Shown here one piece after another: positions 1 to 12,240 of a DNA stretch of 64,000 nucleotides (positions are counted from its first letter, which is position 1; every line of letters begins with the position of its first letter). Made by a program: the position numbers and the translations under genes. Source of the DNA: Rhabdophis nuchalis. Its lineage: Eukaryota; Chordata; Lepidosauria; Squamata; Natricidae. The DNA is taken from positions 185,863,462 through 185,927,461 of the forward strand of contig CM077644.1 in assembly GCA_039707465.1 (NCBI GenBank), in the 5' to 3' direction. The notes below the pieces were generated by a model that saw nothing but the letters and a program-made list of their open reading frames with translations, was not told the origin of the DNA and did not search any database.

Positions 1-54
1 CTGAGTACTCTGAGTACATCTGAGTTATGCAGGTGGTTGTTGTTCTTTTGAGTT

Positions 55-420
55 ATGCTTGACTTTTGGTGATTGGTTAGACAAATTGTTTGCCATTGCC
101 TTTTTTCTGGGACCGAAAGAGAGTGACTGGCCCAAAGTTATCCAGGTGGCTTTATGCCTAAAGCACACCTCCCACAGTGGTGAAATTCTAATTTTTTTAC
201 TACTGGTTCTGTGGGCGTGGCTTGGTGGACACGGCAGGGGAAGGATACTGCAAAATTCCTATTCCCTCCCCAATCTGGGGCCAGCCAGAGGTGGTATTTG
301 CTGGTTCTCCGAACTACTCAAAATTTCTGCTACCAGTTCTCTAGAACCTGTCAGAACCTGCTGATTTCACCCTGGTCTCCTAGAATATTTTCTTAAAGCC
401 TTGTGCCAAACAGATTCTCA
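55..420 (-). repeat. tRNA-derived SINE, split by a hAT element
   Basis: The reverse complement carries the block 'gggccagtcactctc' typical of a squamate tRNA-derived SINE. Related copies lie at 26781-27025 and 49583-49745. The SINE body runs to about 174 and resumes at 375 with the 'gagacc' segment, because a short hAT element was inserted. The copy is diverged. Confidence 0.6.
175..374 (+). mobile_element. Short non-autonomous hAT-like element
   Basis: It begins CAGTGGTGAAATTC and ends with a degenerate inverse, TTTCACCCTG. The interior ('actactggttctgtgggcgtggc', ending near 'gaacctgctga') matches the elements at 30705-30982 and 50995-51271. The flanking 8-mers (acctccca and gtctccta) differ only by transitions, which suggests an old insertion. 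It interrupts the SINE at 55-420. No coding capacity. Confidence 0.65.
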
Positions 421-2440
421 GGAATATGCTATAGAAAACTATATTGTTTTGCCTCATAAAATGAAATCCTATTTTGGAAAAAGATTTATACCGTAAGAAT
501 CATGTGGCAACAATAATGGAGTATGTATATTGGCTTCTTCACTTTCCCTGAAAGATACAAAATTTCCTCCTAGTTCAAGATTAAATATACATTTCTACTT
601 TTAATCAGACAAGTATCATAGATCCGATAGGTGTACATTCTAATATAATCAATTTCAATAGAAATTTACCTTATCACAGATTTCTAGTTGCCGTTCAGGT
701 CCATTTCCTATGAGACGTCTTAAAACAATATTCAGCAACCGTGTTTCCAGGTCTGGGGTTATGGGTGGCTGGATTTTGCTGGCAGGAGGTGTGAGATTCT
801 GAGTTAACAAGATGCTGACCAGAGCTTGTAACTATATACATATACAGAAAGTCTGCTATTAGGAGAGACTCTGTGCTCCTGGTGCTGTCAAAGGCCTAAT
901 TATCTGCTCATGAATCCACTATAAGACCATGGTCCTAGACAGTTCACATTCCTTCTTGTGAGGGAGCAGCTCTGTTGGAATCAACATTATTCTGTTTACA
1001 TGTAGATATGCAGTATCATATTCTAATATTTTTGCAATACATCGAACTTTCTATGTGTTCATCACAGAAAAGGGAATAGAAATCTTTGTATGAACCAATG
1101 AACAGACTTGGTCCATTTTGGTGGGGGGAGGAGATAAAGATGCTTGAGGCACTTTTTTAAAAAACAGATTTTTATAAACAATAGGTTTGAGGATCCAGAA
1201 TTTATCTTTAAATCCTTTGGAAGAACCAACAATATTCAATTGATTGCTGTCAATTGTTGAATTGTCAGGATTTATGGATACCACAGTACGTCCTCATTGA
1301 TTTGTTAGCTCCTTTTCCTTATTTTTCTGAAAAGCAAAGCTTTCTCTCGGTCATCCAGAGAACTATTTTTAATCTTAAACCACATCGCTTTAATATTCTT
1401 TATAGAAGGACTGTTGAAGATAAAACCCACCTTAAGTTAGCAACTGCATTCATACAATTTATCAGAAGAAAAAGAGAAAGAGGATGGTTATAGTGTTCTT
1501 CCAAGCTTTCCTAGGAGAAAATAAGAGAGAACAGAAAATTAATTCTGTGCCTATTACAGGCATTGGCCTATACAACGTCTTGAGGATATTCCAGCATTTC
1601 CCAAACAGAAAATACTACAGATAAAGAATCTACTCTAGATGTTCTTTTACTTAGGAAGCTGCTGTTCTCTTTCCAGACTTTTATTTCCCTCATAGAAAAT
1701 AATCTGCACCAAAATCTGTTTTCATACCAGTAGAAGCAAAAATTAACGGCCCAATCCTTTCCCCCTTTTTTAAAGAAATGATTTTATTAATGATTGTAAT
1801 TTAAAAAAGCACACAAATATAAACTTAAAGAATAGAATTAAAACATAGAAAGAAAAAGGGGGAAGAAATAGACAAGCAAAAAAAAGAAAGAAAAAATAAT
1901 GAAATTACTCCCCTCTTTTCACAATAAATACAAACAAATTCGGTAACTTATTACTGTATCTTAAAAGTCACAGATGCTCTCTTTTTACTATAACTCACAT
2001 CTTAACTACAAAGACTGGACTTTACAGCATATATTGTAGATAAGGCGTTTATAGAAAATAGATGTGTAAAATGGAAAATCGTTTCATTATTGATATTCAT
2101 TTCTGTACCAGTTTTTCTAAGCTTTCCTTTTGTAAAAGAAGTCCTCCCCACATGCATGCACATCCCCACCCACACCAGCCGCTGAAGGGAGAGTCAAAAA
2201 TCAGATCAATTGTCCAAATTTTCATGCTTTTTAATTGGGTTTGGGTCAATCTGGTTATTGGTGATCACAGAAAACAAAATCTCCAACATGTAACCTGTAA
2301 CAGCCCCTATTAGGCTACTGGGATCAATCCAAAAATGTTCACCTACATCAATGACTTTGCATATCGATAGTATTTTCTATTTCCTTTCTTCTACTACCCT
2401 TTTTCTCCAAAGAAACAGAATAAAACTATGTTTCTATACC
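421..2440. other. Unassigned AT-rich DNA
   Basis: No gene or clear repeat was recognised. The A-rich stretch around 1770-1930 looks like a decayed LINE 3' end on the minus strand, but no diagnostic motif remains. Short ORFs here (for example 1254-1493) resemble nothing known to me. Confidence 0.3.
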
Positions 2441-2575
2441 AGGGGTCTGCAAAGTCGGCTCTTTTAAGACTGGTGGACTTCAACTCCCAGAGTTCCCCAG
2501 CCAGCATAGCTGGCTGGGGAACTCTGGGAGTTGAAGTCCACCAGTCTTAAAAGAGCCGACTTTGCAGACCCCTGT
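2441..2575. mobile_element. Hairpin (fold-back) hAT MITE
   Basis: This 135-bp element is a nearly perfect palindrome. It begins CAGGGGTCTGCAAAG and ends with the exact inverse, with a centre at 'ccagccagcatagctggctgg'. It is flanked by a perfect 8-bp TSD, ttctatac (2433-2440 and 2576-2583). An 8-bp TSD with CAGGGGT termini is typical of the hAT superfamily. Confidence 0.88.
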
Positions 2576-2583
2576 TCTATACT

Positions 2584-3351
2584 GATCACCAATGTTTCCA
2601 CATAAAGTAAGCAAGCATACATTGCTGTGTACATAAACTTTTATAGTTGATCAAACTTACGAAGTGCTGAGTAAGTGATACTCACAATTCTTATGTCGGT
2701 CACATTCCATGGCCACAAGATCACCATTTGTAACCTTCTTTACTGGCTTCCTATAAGCAAAGCCAATAGGGAAGCTGGCAGGAAGTAGCAAATGGCAACA
2801 ACATGATGTCCTTGCTTAACAACCTGTTGTGACTTGCTTAACAATGGCAACTGGAAGTTATCTGATATGGTGCTTTATGACCACAGCAGCAACAGAAATT
2901 CTGATCTGAAGCTCTACTGTTACCTGAGGACTACCATTATATGACTGCTACAATCATAGCTCTGATACTGTTGGTACAAAGGATACAGAAGAATACACTT
3001 ACCACAATTGTTTCTACTATTTTTCCTTTTTCTGCCAATGGGCCATAGACAGTATTCATGGCATTCAAAAAGTTGATAAATATATCAATGCCCTGGAAGT
3101 TGCAAAAGTCAGAATGTTAGTCAGAAAGTTTAAAAGGATCAACGTATGCTTTCTATAATTATTGACTATGTTAGGTTGTAGTTGGTGCACATTTTTGCTT
3201 TCGGCTATGGTAGACTCTCTTTCGGGACAACCCAAGTCACAGAGAAATTGCTTAAACGCATTGCTTTGGAAAGTGGAGAACAACATGAGTTTGCACTATA
3301 GTCTAAAAATACTCAAAGACAATGTTTAAGTCCTTCTTTCCTTCCTGAGCT
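2584..3351. other. Unassigned; fragment of an interspersed repeat near 2788-2950
   Basis: The segment 2788-2950 contains 'cttgcttaacaa' and 'gacttgcttaacaatgg' motifs and ends 'ctgaggactacca'. These match the repeat at 37628-37985 in weakly conserved form. The remainder is unassigned. Confidence 0.35.
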
Positions 3352-3575
3352 GTGGTGGTGCAGTGGTTACAATGCAGTACTGCAGGCTGACAGCAATTTG
3401 GTAGTTCGATTCTGACTGGTTCAAGGTTGACTCAGCCTTCCATCCTTCCGAGGTTGGTAAAATGAGGACACAGATTGTTGGGGGCAATAGGCTGACTCTG
3501 TAAACAGCTTCGAGAGGGCTGTAAAGCACTATGAAGCGGTATATAAGTCTTGTTCTGTTGGAGCTATCTCATTAA
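3352..3575 (+). repeat. Sauria SINE
   Basis: It has a tRNA-like head ('gtggtgcagtggttacaatgc', then 'agttcgattct' as B box). The conserved body follows: 'gttgactcagccttccatcc', 'aaaatgaggacacagattg', 'gggctgtaaagcactatgaag', 'cggtatataagtct'. This family is characteristic of squamates and uses a BovB-type 3' tail. A second copy is at 42959-43185. Confidence 0.85.
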
Positions 3576-4123
3576 GATTTGGGACACATAATTCCTTATT
3601 TGGGAGGTAGAGAATCGAGCAAAATTAATGAATAAGTCCACCCTGTGCTTTTGACATATTGCCACACATAACTTCACAGATGTATTTAATTACCTATTAC
3701 AAATTATTTTAAATTCAATATTAAGTGATATTGAGAATACACATGACCTAGTGGGAGAAAATGAAGAAGGCATCCTGGAATACTGCAGAAGGAATGGAAG
3801 AATGGCTAGCGTGGCTCCAATCGTTTCCCCCTCCAATTTCAAAATTTTATGTCTTATATAATTATACATCAAAGAGCAGAAAAAGAGTTATAATTGGTAA
3901 ATTCACAGGCAGTGCAGACAATTAAAAACCCAAGATGGCAATCCCCACTGATGTAGAAGTCTGATCTGATACTCAACAGAATGTAAAATCTAGGTAATTC
4001 AGCCACTAATCATGGTCCACTAAAATCAGTTGAAAAATGCCAAATGCTGCTGTTTGGCAGGACCTCAGTCACCTCAAATGACTAATGCCACATTACACTG
4101 ACCACACGACATTCCCTTTGTTG
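3576..4123. other. Unassigned intergenic DNA
   Basis: No gene, repeat or RNA recognised in this stretch. Confidence 0.3.
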
Positions 4124-4131
4124 TATTAGTG

Positions 4132-4375
4132 CAGTGATGGCGAACCTTTTTGGCACCAAGTGCCCAAACTGGGTGCTGGAAACCCGAAGACCAGCTGGAT
4201 GGTGTTCATGCATGCTGGCCAGCTGGTCTTCAGGTTTCTGCCACTCTGGCGCACGCAAAGACCATCTGGATGGTGCGCATGTGCGTGCCCAAAACCAGAA
4301 AACCAGCTGGCGATGTTGCTCATGCCCATAGAGGGGGCTCTGTGTACCAGAAGTGGCATAGGTTCACCATTACGG
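4132..4375. mobile_element. Non-autonomous hAT element (CAGTGATGGCGAACC family)
   Basis: It begins CAGTGATGGCGAACCTTTTT and ends with the degenerate inverse 'ggttcaccattacg'. It is flanked by the 8-bp TSD tattagtg (4124-4131 and 4376-4383). The interior is GC-rich with repeated 'ccagctgg' and 'gaagaccagctgg' motifs and encodes nothing recognisable. Relatives are at 43660-43999, 11250-12232 and 55952-56727. Confidence 0.85.
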
Positions 4376-4383
4376 TATTAGTG

Positions 4384-4645
4384 TAACAGTTCAGCAGCAA
4401 ATGACTGCAAAATCTCACCCAACCTGAATTAACCACTTTACCAGAAGAAAACCAGCTTTCTGCCTTCACTGTTCACTTTCTGCTGCCATTATCACCAGGA
4501 AAGTAGGAATCTGCTTCCCAAGAGGCAGTTGATCCCTTGACTTGGCTAAGCAGAATCGCTGCCATAAATCTGACTGCTGCCATTTTGCAGCTGTAGGTAG
4601 GCAAAAGCTGACACTTAGCTAGGCAATCAGTACAAGTTTCCAGTA
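4384..4645. other. Unassigned spacer
   Basis: Nothing recognised between two DNA transposons. Confidence 0.3.
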
Positions 4646-5159
4646 CCATGTTTTCCTGAAAATATGACATTTCCTGAAAATAAGGCCATGCCAGATTTTT
4701 GGGGTGGGCAAAAATATATGCCCTCTCCTGAAAATAAGCTCCTCGGACAACCACCCCCTCTGGCCAGGCAGAGCACCACTCACTGACCCAGTGGTATCTG
4801 AAGGTGCCGAGCCGCAGCAGCCGGGTGGGGGGTACAGGGCTCACGTAACTTGGTGCCTTTGAGATACTGCTGGATCGGTGAGTGGTGCTCTGCCCGGCAG
4901 GAGAGGGGGGTTGCATGAGTGCCTGTTCTGCACCCACTCGCACACCTCCTAGCCTCACCATGACCTGGGCCAGCTGTCCCTCCAGGGCCAGGGTGCTGGC
5001 GTCGCCATCCCAGCACTGAAGATGGCTTCTTCTGTGGCTTTCAAACCCCGGAAATTTGCTGCTGAGTCTTCTGAGAGCAAGGGCACAGAGTCTTCCAGCA
5101 GCTGGCCCACAACCATAGAGTGGGAAGAGCATTCCTAGAGTAGCCACTGCTGGAAGACT

Positions 5160-7584
5160 CATTCATTCATTCATTCATTCATTCATTCATTCATTCATTC
5201 GACTTATTAACTGCCCCCTCTCCCCGAAGGGACTCGGGGCGGTGCACAGGAAAATATAAAAAATACAATACATCACAATAAATACATAAATACATTAAAA
5301 CTATATTAAATTACACCCTGTGCTAAAAACTACCCCATTAAAATCCCTAAAGCCCATTTTTAAATTTCTCTACTAAACAACTGAGGCTAAAAACGGTAGG
5401 TTAGGCCAGGCCGGCCTGTTGGAAAAAGTAGGTTTTTAGTTGCTGACGGAAGGAGCGGAGGTCCGGGATAGATCTAAGTTTGGGGGGTAGGTCGTTCCAG
5501 AGGGTCGGGCCCGCCACAGAGAAGGCCCTTCCCCTGGGCGTCACCCGCTGGCATTGCCTAGTGGATGGCACCCGGAGAAGCCCCTCTCTGTGGGAGCAAA
5601 TCGGCCAAAGGGATGTATGGGGTAGGATGCGATCCTGCAGATAACTAGGTCCCATACCATGGAGCGCTTTGAAGATGGTGACCAGCACCTTGAAGCGCAC
5701 CCGAAAGACCATAGGCAGCCAGTGCAGCTCGCGCAGGAGTGGTGTTACGTGGGAATAACTAGAGGTACCCAATATTGCCCGCACGGCTGCATTCTGAACT
5801 AGCTGTAGTCTTCGGGTGCACCTCAAGGGGAGCCCCATGTAGAGAGCATTACAGTAGTCCAGACGGGATGTCACGAGGGCATGAGTGACTGTGCGAAGGG
5901 CATCCCGGTCCAATAGGGGACGCAACTGGCATACCAGGCGAACCTGGTAGAATTCCCCCCTGGCCATGGCTGTCACATGGTCTTCTAAAGACAGTCGGGT
6001 ATCCAGGAGGACGCCCAAGTTGCGTGCCCGATCCACGGGGGCTAGATGTTCACCCCTATGGCCAGTGATGGAATCAACTGGTTGAACCAGGGCGCCGGAA
6101 ACCACAGCCACTCGGTCTTGGACGGGTTGAGCTTGAGTCTGTTCCTTCCCATCCAGATCCGCACGGCTTCCAGACACCGGGACATCACTTCGACGGCATC
6201 GTTGGGGTGGTTTGGGGTAGATACGTACAGCTGGGTGTCGTCAGCGTATAGATGGTATTCTACCCCAAAACCACGGATGATCTCGCCCAGCGGCTTCATA
6301 TATGTGTTGAACAGGAGTGGCGAGAGGACCGACCCCTGTGGCACCCCACAAGTGAGTGGCCTCGAGGTCGACCTCTGCCCTCCTGTCAACACAAATTGCG
6401 ATCGACTGGAGAGGTAGGAGGAGAACCACCGTAAAACGGTGCCCCTCACCCCCAACCCCTCCAGCCGATGCAATAGGATACCATGGTCGATGGTATCAAA
6501 AGCCGCCGAGAGATCTAATAGGACCAGGATGTAGGAAGAACCCCCATTTCTGGCCCTCCAGAGATCATCAACCAACGCGACCAATGCCGTCTCCATGCTG
6601 TGACCGGGCCGGAAGCCGGACTGGCGCGGGTCCAGATAATCAACTTCCTCCAGGTGACGAGGAAACTGTTGTGCCACCACACTCTCTACAACCTTCGCTA
6701 GAAAGGGAAGGTTGGAGACCAGACGATAATTTACCAATAATGCTGGGTCCAGGGAAGGCTTCTTGAGGAGAGGTCTCACCACCGCCTCTTTCAAGACGGC
6801 AGGCAAGAACCCCTCACTCAAAGAAGCCCTCACTATTTCCTGGAGCCAGCCTTGTGACACCTCCCAGGATGCCAGTACAAGCCAGGAGGGACACGGGTGC
6901 AATAAACATGTGGTGGCTCTCAGTCGCCTACGTAACCTGTCCATATCTTCGGAAGTAACAGAGTCAAATTCCTCCCATGGATGTATCTCAAGACTTGTCT
7001 CCGGCATTCCCTCTAGACCACTTTCAATGGAGACCATCTCGTTCCGAATCTGAGCGATTTTATCCAGCAGATACTCTCCAAATTCCTCTGCTCTGCCCTG
7101 CAGAGGGGCTTCCCGCGGCCTCTGCTGAAGGAGGGAGCGGGTTACCCCAAACAGGGCGGCAGAGCGGTTATCTGCGGACGTGATAAGAGTGCCACAATAC
7201 TGACGCTTGGCCACTCTTAATGCCACAAGGTAAGTCCTCAAATGGGCTCTCACCTGTGTTCGGTCAGATTCAGACCGTGTGGATCTCCACCTACTCTCTA
7301 GGCGTCTCTTACGGCGTTTCATCTCCCTCAGCCCCTCAGTAAACCAAGGAGCCTGGGTGACTCGACGCCGTATGAGAGGCCGCATGGGCGCGACCCGATC
7401 CAAGGCACCCGTGGCCGCAGGATTCCATGCGGTCACTAGGTCCTCCATCGGGGCGTGGGTCAGAGCCACAGGTAATGGCCCAAGCTCCATCTGGAACCTA
7501 TCAGGTTCCATCAGGCGCCTGGGGCAGAACCATCTAGCTTCTGGTTCCGCCTCCCCGCAGTGAGGTGCAGCGGTGGGAAAGTCT
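5160..7584 (-). mobile_element. 5'-truncated CR1 LINE
   Basis: This is a minus-strand CR1. The 3' UTR lies at about 5200-5400 and ends in an (attc)n tail at 5160-5200. The coding part covers reverse transcriptase and the C-terminal domain. Alignment by eye to the longer CR1 at 12.9-18.8 kb places its 5' break near 7584. It lies inside the TA-flanked element 4646-7906, so it is the younger of the two. Confidence 0.88.
5401..7511 (-). pseudogene. CR1 ORF2 fragment (reverse transcriptase plus C-terminal domain), frameshifted
   Basis: Two overlapping open frames in the minus orientation, 7511-6042 and 6177-5401, together cover the end of the linker, the reverse transcriptase and the C-terminal domain. 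Visible RT motifs are QSGFRPGHS, LDLSAAFDTIDHG, GVPQGSVLSPLLFN and the catalytic YADD. The C-terminal part has 'SRLDYCNALYMGLPL', 'LRELHWLP' and 'WNDLPPKLRS', and ends 'FFQQAGLA' before the stop. One frameshift in the overlap (about 6040-6180) separates the frames. The endonuclease domain is missing because the copy is 5'-truncated, so it cannot be an active LINE. Confidence 0.88.
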
Positions 7585-7929
7585 CACCCCCCTGGCTCCC
7601 ATGGCTTGGTGCCTTTGGGATACCGCTGGGTGGGTGAGTGGCACTCTGCCTGGCTGGAGAGGGGCGTTGCAGGGCAGCTGCTCTCTTGCGAGCAGGCTCC
7701 TGAAGAGCTTGGCACAGGGACAGGAGGACACGGGCACAGCCTCAGGGGCGAACGGCTGTGTTGCACTGTCCTAGCAGCCATGAGGTGACCACGCTCGCTG
7801 CCTCATGCACCCCTAAAACAATAAGCTCCCCCCAATAATAAGGCCAAGGCCATATTTTTGGGGTCAAAAGAAAATAAGATCCTGTCTTATTTTCTGGGAA
7901 ACATGGTAGTTAACATTCCCCCCCCCCCA

Positions 7930-8397
7930 GCCCTATTGTTACTTTTACTATACTACTAGGGAGAGATATAAACGTACAGTAGTGATGCCATTTGAGCCAT
8001 GATATCAGACACCTGTTGTGAATTATGTAAATTATGTCAGTCTAGAAAGGAAGCAGATTATATAACTTGCATCACTTTACAATGATGTCGTGTCGTGTGT
8101 GATGTTGACTTGCACTACTTTGCCATTCTCTAGAATAGCTGCATGTCGGAAGACTTTTAAAAAAAATATATATATATATACCTTTTCTCCATTATTTATT
8201 TGAATATCAGGGAAATATACTGGTGGAATATCTCCCCCGTTGTCCTGTTTGCTGGTGTGTTTTTCTTGATTATTTTTTCCTTCTTTCCAAAGTGGGGAAA
8301 CCTTTGATGTCATTTTACGAAAGAAGGACCACACTTGTATCCTGGAACAACAGGGGAAGGGGATGAGCAACCGGAATTAATGCACTTCCATCTACAG
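7930..8397. other. Unassigned, with a short (TA)n run
   Basis: No gene recognised. A short TA dinucleotide run lies at 8166-8180. Confidence 0.3.
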
Positions 8398-8533
8398 CAG
8401 TGTTTCTCAACCTTGGCCACTTGAAGATGTCCGGACTTCAACTCCCAGAATTCCCCAGCCAGCAAATGCTGGCTGGGGAATTCTGGGAGTTGAAGTCTGG
8501 ACATCTTCAAGTGTCCAAGGTTGAGAAACACTG
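8398..8533. mobile_element. Hairpin (fold-back) hAT MITE
   Basis: This 136-bp near-perfect palindrome has CAGTGTTTCTCAACC termini and is flanked by the TSD atctacag (8390-8397 and 8534-8541). It has the same architecture as the element at 2441-2575, with different outer 40 bp and a shared 'gacttcaactcccagaattc' inner segment. Confidence 0.88.
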
Positions 8534-8544
8534 ATCTACAGTAA

Positions 8545-8885
8545 GGTAAAGGTTCCCCTTGCACATAAGGGCTAGTTGTTCCCGACTTTAGGGAATGGTG
8601 CTCATCTCCGTTTCAAAGCTGAAGAGCCAGCGCTGTCCGAAGACGTCTCCATTGGTCATGTGGCCGGCATGTCTCAACACTGAAGGCACATGGAACGCTG
8701 TTACCTTCCCACCAAAGCTGGTTCCTATTTTTCTACTTGCATTTTTTACGTGCTTTTGAACTGCTAGGTTGTTAGAAGCTGGGACAAGTAACGGGAGCTC
8801 ACTCCGTTATGCGGTGCTAGGGATTCAAACCGCCGACCTGCCGACCTTTCTGATCGACAAGTTCAGCGTCTTAGTCCATGAGAGC
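8545..8885 (-). repeat. tRNA-derived SINE (squamate), minus orientation
   Basis: Body motifs include 'aggtaaaggttcccct', 'ggtgctcatctccgtttc', 'tggtcatgtggccggcatg' and 'gggagctcactccgtta'. On the minus strand the head has a B-box-like 'ggtttgaatcc' and an A-box region near 8880. The pol III head is at the right end, so transcription would run leftward. Copies are at 28916-29250 and 45166-45535. Confidence 0.75.
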
Positions 8886-9720
8886 AATTCATTTGAAATT
8901 CAATACATCAAGTATGATGGAAAGATCCTAATGGCTTTTTTGCAGATGCTTCCTCGGGATTTGAAATTGTCATTATCTTTAATTGTATTGGGATGTATCT
9001 CCACAGAGAGAAGAACTTTTTCCTCGTAACTGGAGGCTGTCAAAGGGAGCAGCCACAGAGAAAAAAAAATGAATTTGAACAGACAATTCAGGCTCCCTGT
9101 GACTGCTATTGCTCTTATCTCCTTTTACATACTGCTCTGGAATATAGTTAAAAAATTGTACTTACATTGTGTGTATCTTTCACTGTCTTGTCTTTCCAAA
9201 CCAACCAATCAACAAACAGACCTAAATAATAAATACTTATACATGATCAACAAGTAGCTACAAAAAGGTAATGTAATAAATCAAGGGATTAAATTACTCC
9301 CTTTATGAAGAAAATGGATAAATAAAAAACACATACATACATATATAAATTCAAGCATCCTAGCTAATCAATAATGATAAATATGTAATAACATATGGAA
9401 AAGAAGTCATTCAAAAGGTCCCAGATCCAACCGGCCCAGAAGACTATCAAAGGGCCTCTCTGACCTTGGAGATCAGGAGATGATTTCACAATGGAGACCT
9501 TATCATAATGGCGACACAGCAGAAAAGATGTCACAATACCCTTATCAAGCTGATGCAACTTTTAAGCATTTACCCTGTTTAGTCCCAAAGGGCTTTCCCC
9601 CCCCCTTTCTCGTTTTTTTAAAAAACAATGTTCAGGGTGCTATATGATGACTTTTTGTTATATCTCCGTTTTTTCTATGCTGTACCATCCTCTTGTAACT
9701 AGAGTCTACTCCAGACTCTA
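8886..9720. other. Unassigned AT-rich DNA
   Basis: No gene or diagnostic repeat seen. Small ORFs (8769-9029, 9069-9257) are uninformative; the first overlaps the SINE. Confidence 0.3.
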
Positions 9721-10004
9721 GTTATTTTTTCCAAACCGAGCGCCCAAAGCGCATGTGTGCCCAAACCCCCCAAATGCAATGTGTATGTGCCCCCATGTGC
9801 ATACGTGCATGCTCTCTGCATGTGTCTCACTGCCATGCATGCACCCCCAACCCCCCACGCATGCACAGCAGAGGTCCGAAGACAAGCTGGCCGGTGGGAG
9901 GTACGAGTGCATGTGTGGCAGAGCTAAACTCAGGCGATGGCTTGTGTGCCATTAAGGCACTGAAAGCCACCTCAGGCATGCATGCCATAGGTTTGCCATC
10001 ACAG
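9721..10004. mobile_element. Diverged hAT element (CAGTGATGG family)
   Basis: The right end 'ggtttgccatcac' matches the inverse of the CAGTGATGGCGAACC terminus. The interior repeats 'catgcatg' and 'gaagacaagctggcc' motifs as in the copies at 4132 and 11250. The left terminus is eroded ('ttattttttccaaacc') and no TSD could be assigned. Confidence 0.6.
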
Positions 10005-10044
10005 ATCTAATCCATATTGCAATACTCCATTTTATTTGCATTGA

Positions 10045-10440
10045 GCAGAACTGACTTCAAGAAGGGTGGCCAAAACTGGACACTTTTCAATGAGTTGGAT
10101 AAACTAAAACATGTTCAAAGAAGCACCCAGAAGATGACCAGAGACCTGCAAACTATGTTCTGTGAAGAAATTAAGGCAGCTTCGCCTTGAGAAGACTGAA
10201 AGGAGGTTCCTCAAGTGCTTATAAAGTATCTGAAAGTTTGTTACATAGAACAGGGGTCTCCAACCTTTGCAACTTTAAGTCTGAAGGACTTCAGCTCCCA
10301 GAATTCTGGGAGCTGAAGTCCTTCAGACGTAAACTTGCAAAGGTTGGAGACCCCTGACATAGAAAGTCAACATTTCTTGGAATCATTGGTTTAAATTACA
10401 GAAAGGGAGGCTCCACTTCAACTGGAACATTAACGGTAAC
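10045..10440 (+). pseudogene. Decayed CR1-like LINE C-terminal fragment, split by a hairpin MITE
   Basis: In rough plus-strand frames the DNA reads 'HVQRSTQKMTRDLQ' and, after the MITE, 'NHWFKLQKGRLHFN'. These resemble the 'VQRRATKM' and 'KLxxxRFRLDIRKNF' blocks of CR1-type C-terminal domains. Several frameshifts are present. It is interrupted by the MITE at 10251-10356. Confidence 0.45.
10251..10356. mobile_element. Hairpin (fold-back) hAT MITE, short loop
   Basis: This 106-bp palindrome has CAGGGGTCTCCAACC termini and the TSD acatagaa (10243-10250 and 10357-10364). The loop centre is shortened compared with the 135-bp copies, giving 'agctcccagaattctgggagct' at the centre. Confidence 0.88.
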
Positions 10441-10683
10441 CGAGTTCAACATTGGACTCAAATGTCCAGTGTGGTAGTCTGATTTAAGGTACTTTCTTTA
10501 TATTACAATTTGAAATTTTAAGTATGAACGGAATTAGAAATTAGGCTTTGGCTGTAACTGTGATATCAGGATGAATTTCTATGAATAATTCTATTGTTTA
10601 TTAATAATTCCATTTATGTATTAAGCATCCCCTTTTTGGATATATTCAAACATGCAACTGTTGTATATATTTTAGGTTGGAAG

Positions 10684-11206
<523 letters not shown>

Positions 11207-11249
11207 GTTGGAAGGTGCACTGAGTAAGAACTTGGATATGATGGCCTAA

Positions 11250-12232
11250 ATCCGTGATCCACAAGTGGCATGCAGAGTCGTCGTCTGTGGGCACACCAGC
11301 CATCACCCCAGCCCAGCTTCACTGCGCATGTATGCGCGCCTCCCTCCGGCCAGTTGGTCTTCGGGTCTCTGCTGTGCATGCATTGAGGGTGGGGTGCATG
11401 CGGAGGACATGCATGCGTGGGGAGCACACTCGCATTGCATTTGGGGGCTCGCCCAGCATCCCTATACCCCGATTTGACTTCCAGGTTGATGCAGGAGACT
11501 TTCCAGGCCCAAAGCGTCCCCCTCCACTGTGTATTGGACCTGGATGGCCTCCTGCGCCAATCTGGAAGCCAAAACGGAGCATGGGGGTGCTGCACGAGGA
11601 ACCTCTATGCCCCTTTTTGGGCCTGGAAAGGTTCCTGCACCAACTGGAAGGCAAAATGGGTGAGGGGGGCACATGTGGAGGGGGCGGGGGAGAGTGGGGG
11701 GTTCATGTTCACATGAATGGGAGTTGCATGCACATGCCCCATACATCCCTTCGACCGTTCCGCTTCCACAGAGAGGGCCTTCTCAGGGTACCGTCGGCCG
11801 GGCAATGCCGGTTGGCGGTGCCCAGGGGAAGAGCCTTCTCTGTGGCGGGCCCTGCCCTCTGGAATGACCTTCCCCCCGATCTACGCACCATCGTGGACCT
11901 CTGCCTTTTCCGCCAACGTCTTAAAACCTACTTATTCCAACAAGCTGGCCTAGCATAACCCCATTTCTGATTTTATAGGGATAATTTTAAATTTTAGAAC
12001 GTTAGTATTTTAGCACAGGGAATTATTTAATTAGTTTTTAAAATTTTGGATTTTTGTACTGTGTATGTTTTTAATGATGCCTGTGCGCCGCCTTGGGTCC
12101 TTTTTTAGGAGAAGGACGGGGTATAAATTTAATAAAATAAATAAATAAATAAATAAAATGTGTGTGTGTCACGCATGCATTGAATTACGGGTGCAGGCAT
12201 TCACACGTGATGTCACAAAGGTTAGCCGTCAC
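11250..12232. mobile_element. Non-autonomous hAT element with nested CR1 3' end
   Basis: The right end 'ggttagccgtcac' and the interior 'ccggccagttggtcttcggg' match the CAGTGATGGCGAACC family. The flanks share tggcctaa (11242-11249 and 12233-12240). The left terminus (tccgtgatccacaag) is diverged. A CR1 3' fragment is nested at 11747-12157. Confidence 0.7.
11747..12157 (+). mobile_element. CR1 LINE 3' end
   Basis: The coding end reads 'HREGLLRVPSAGQCRL', 'GRAFSVAGPALWNDLPPDLR' and 'YLFQQAGLA', with the stop at 11956-11958. A 3' UTR follows ('cgccgccttgggtcc' region) and an aaat-type tail at about 12130-12157. It matches the ends of the CR1 copies at 5.4, 13.1 and 38.3 kb. Confidence 0.88.
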
Positions 12233-12240
12233 TGGCCTAA

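Larger units (their letters stand above)
4646..7906. mobile_element. TA-flanked DNA transposon (Tc1/mariner-like, non-autonomous) with nested CR1
   Basis: The left end reads CCATGTTTTCCTGAAAATA and the right end is its inverse ('tattttctgggaaacatgg'). Both ends are bounded by TA (4644-4645 and 7907-7908), as expected for the Tc1/mariner group. The two arms, 4646-5159 and 7585-7906, share a direct internal block ('cttggtgcctttg' ... 'ggtgagtgg' at about 4848 and 7610). A CR1 LINE (5160-7584) sits inside and accounts for most of the length. No transposase was seen in the arms. Confidence 0.7.

Noticed and set aside
4473..5162. A 229-codon minus ORF
   Set aside because: It crosses the boundary of the TA-flanked transposon and its GC-rich arm and shows no known domain.
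8545..8885. A tRNA gene at the SINE head (also 28916-29250 and 3352-3575)
   Set aside because: A- and B-box words are present, but no cloverleaf can be completed; the sequence continues into SINE bodies.
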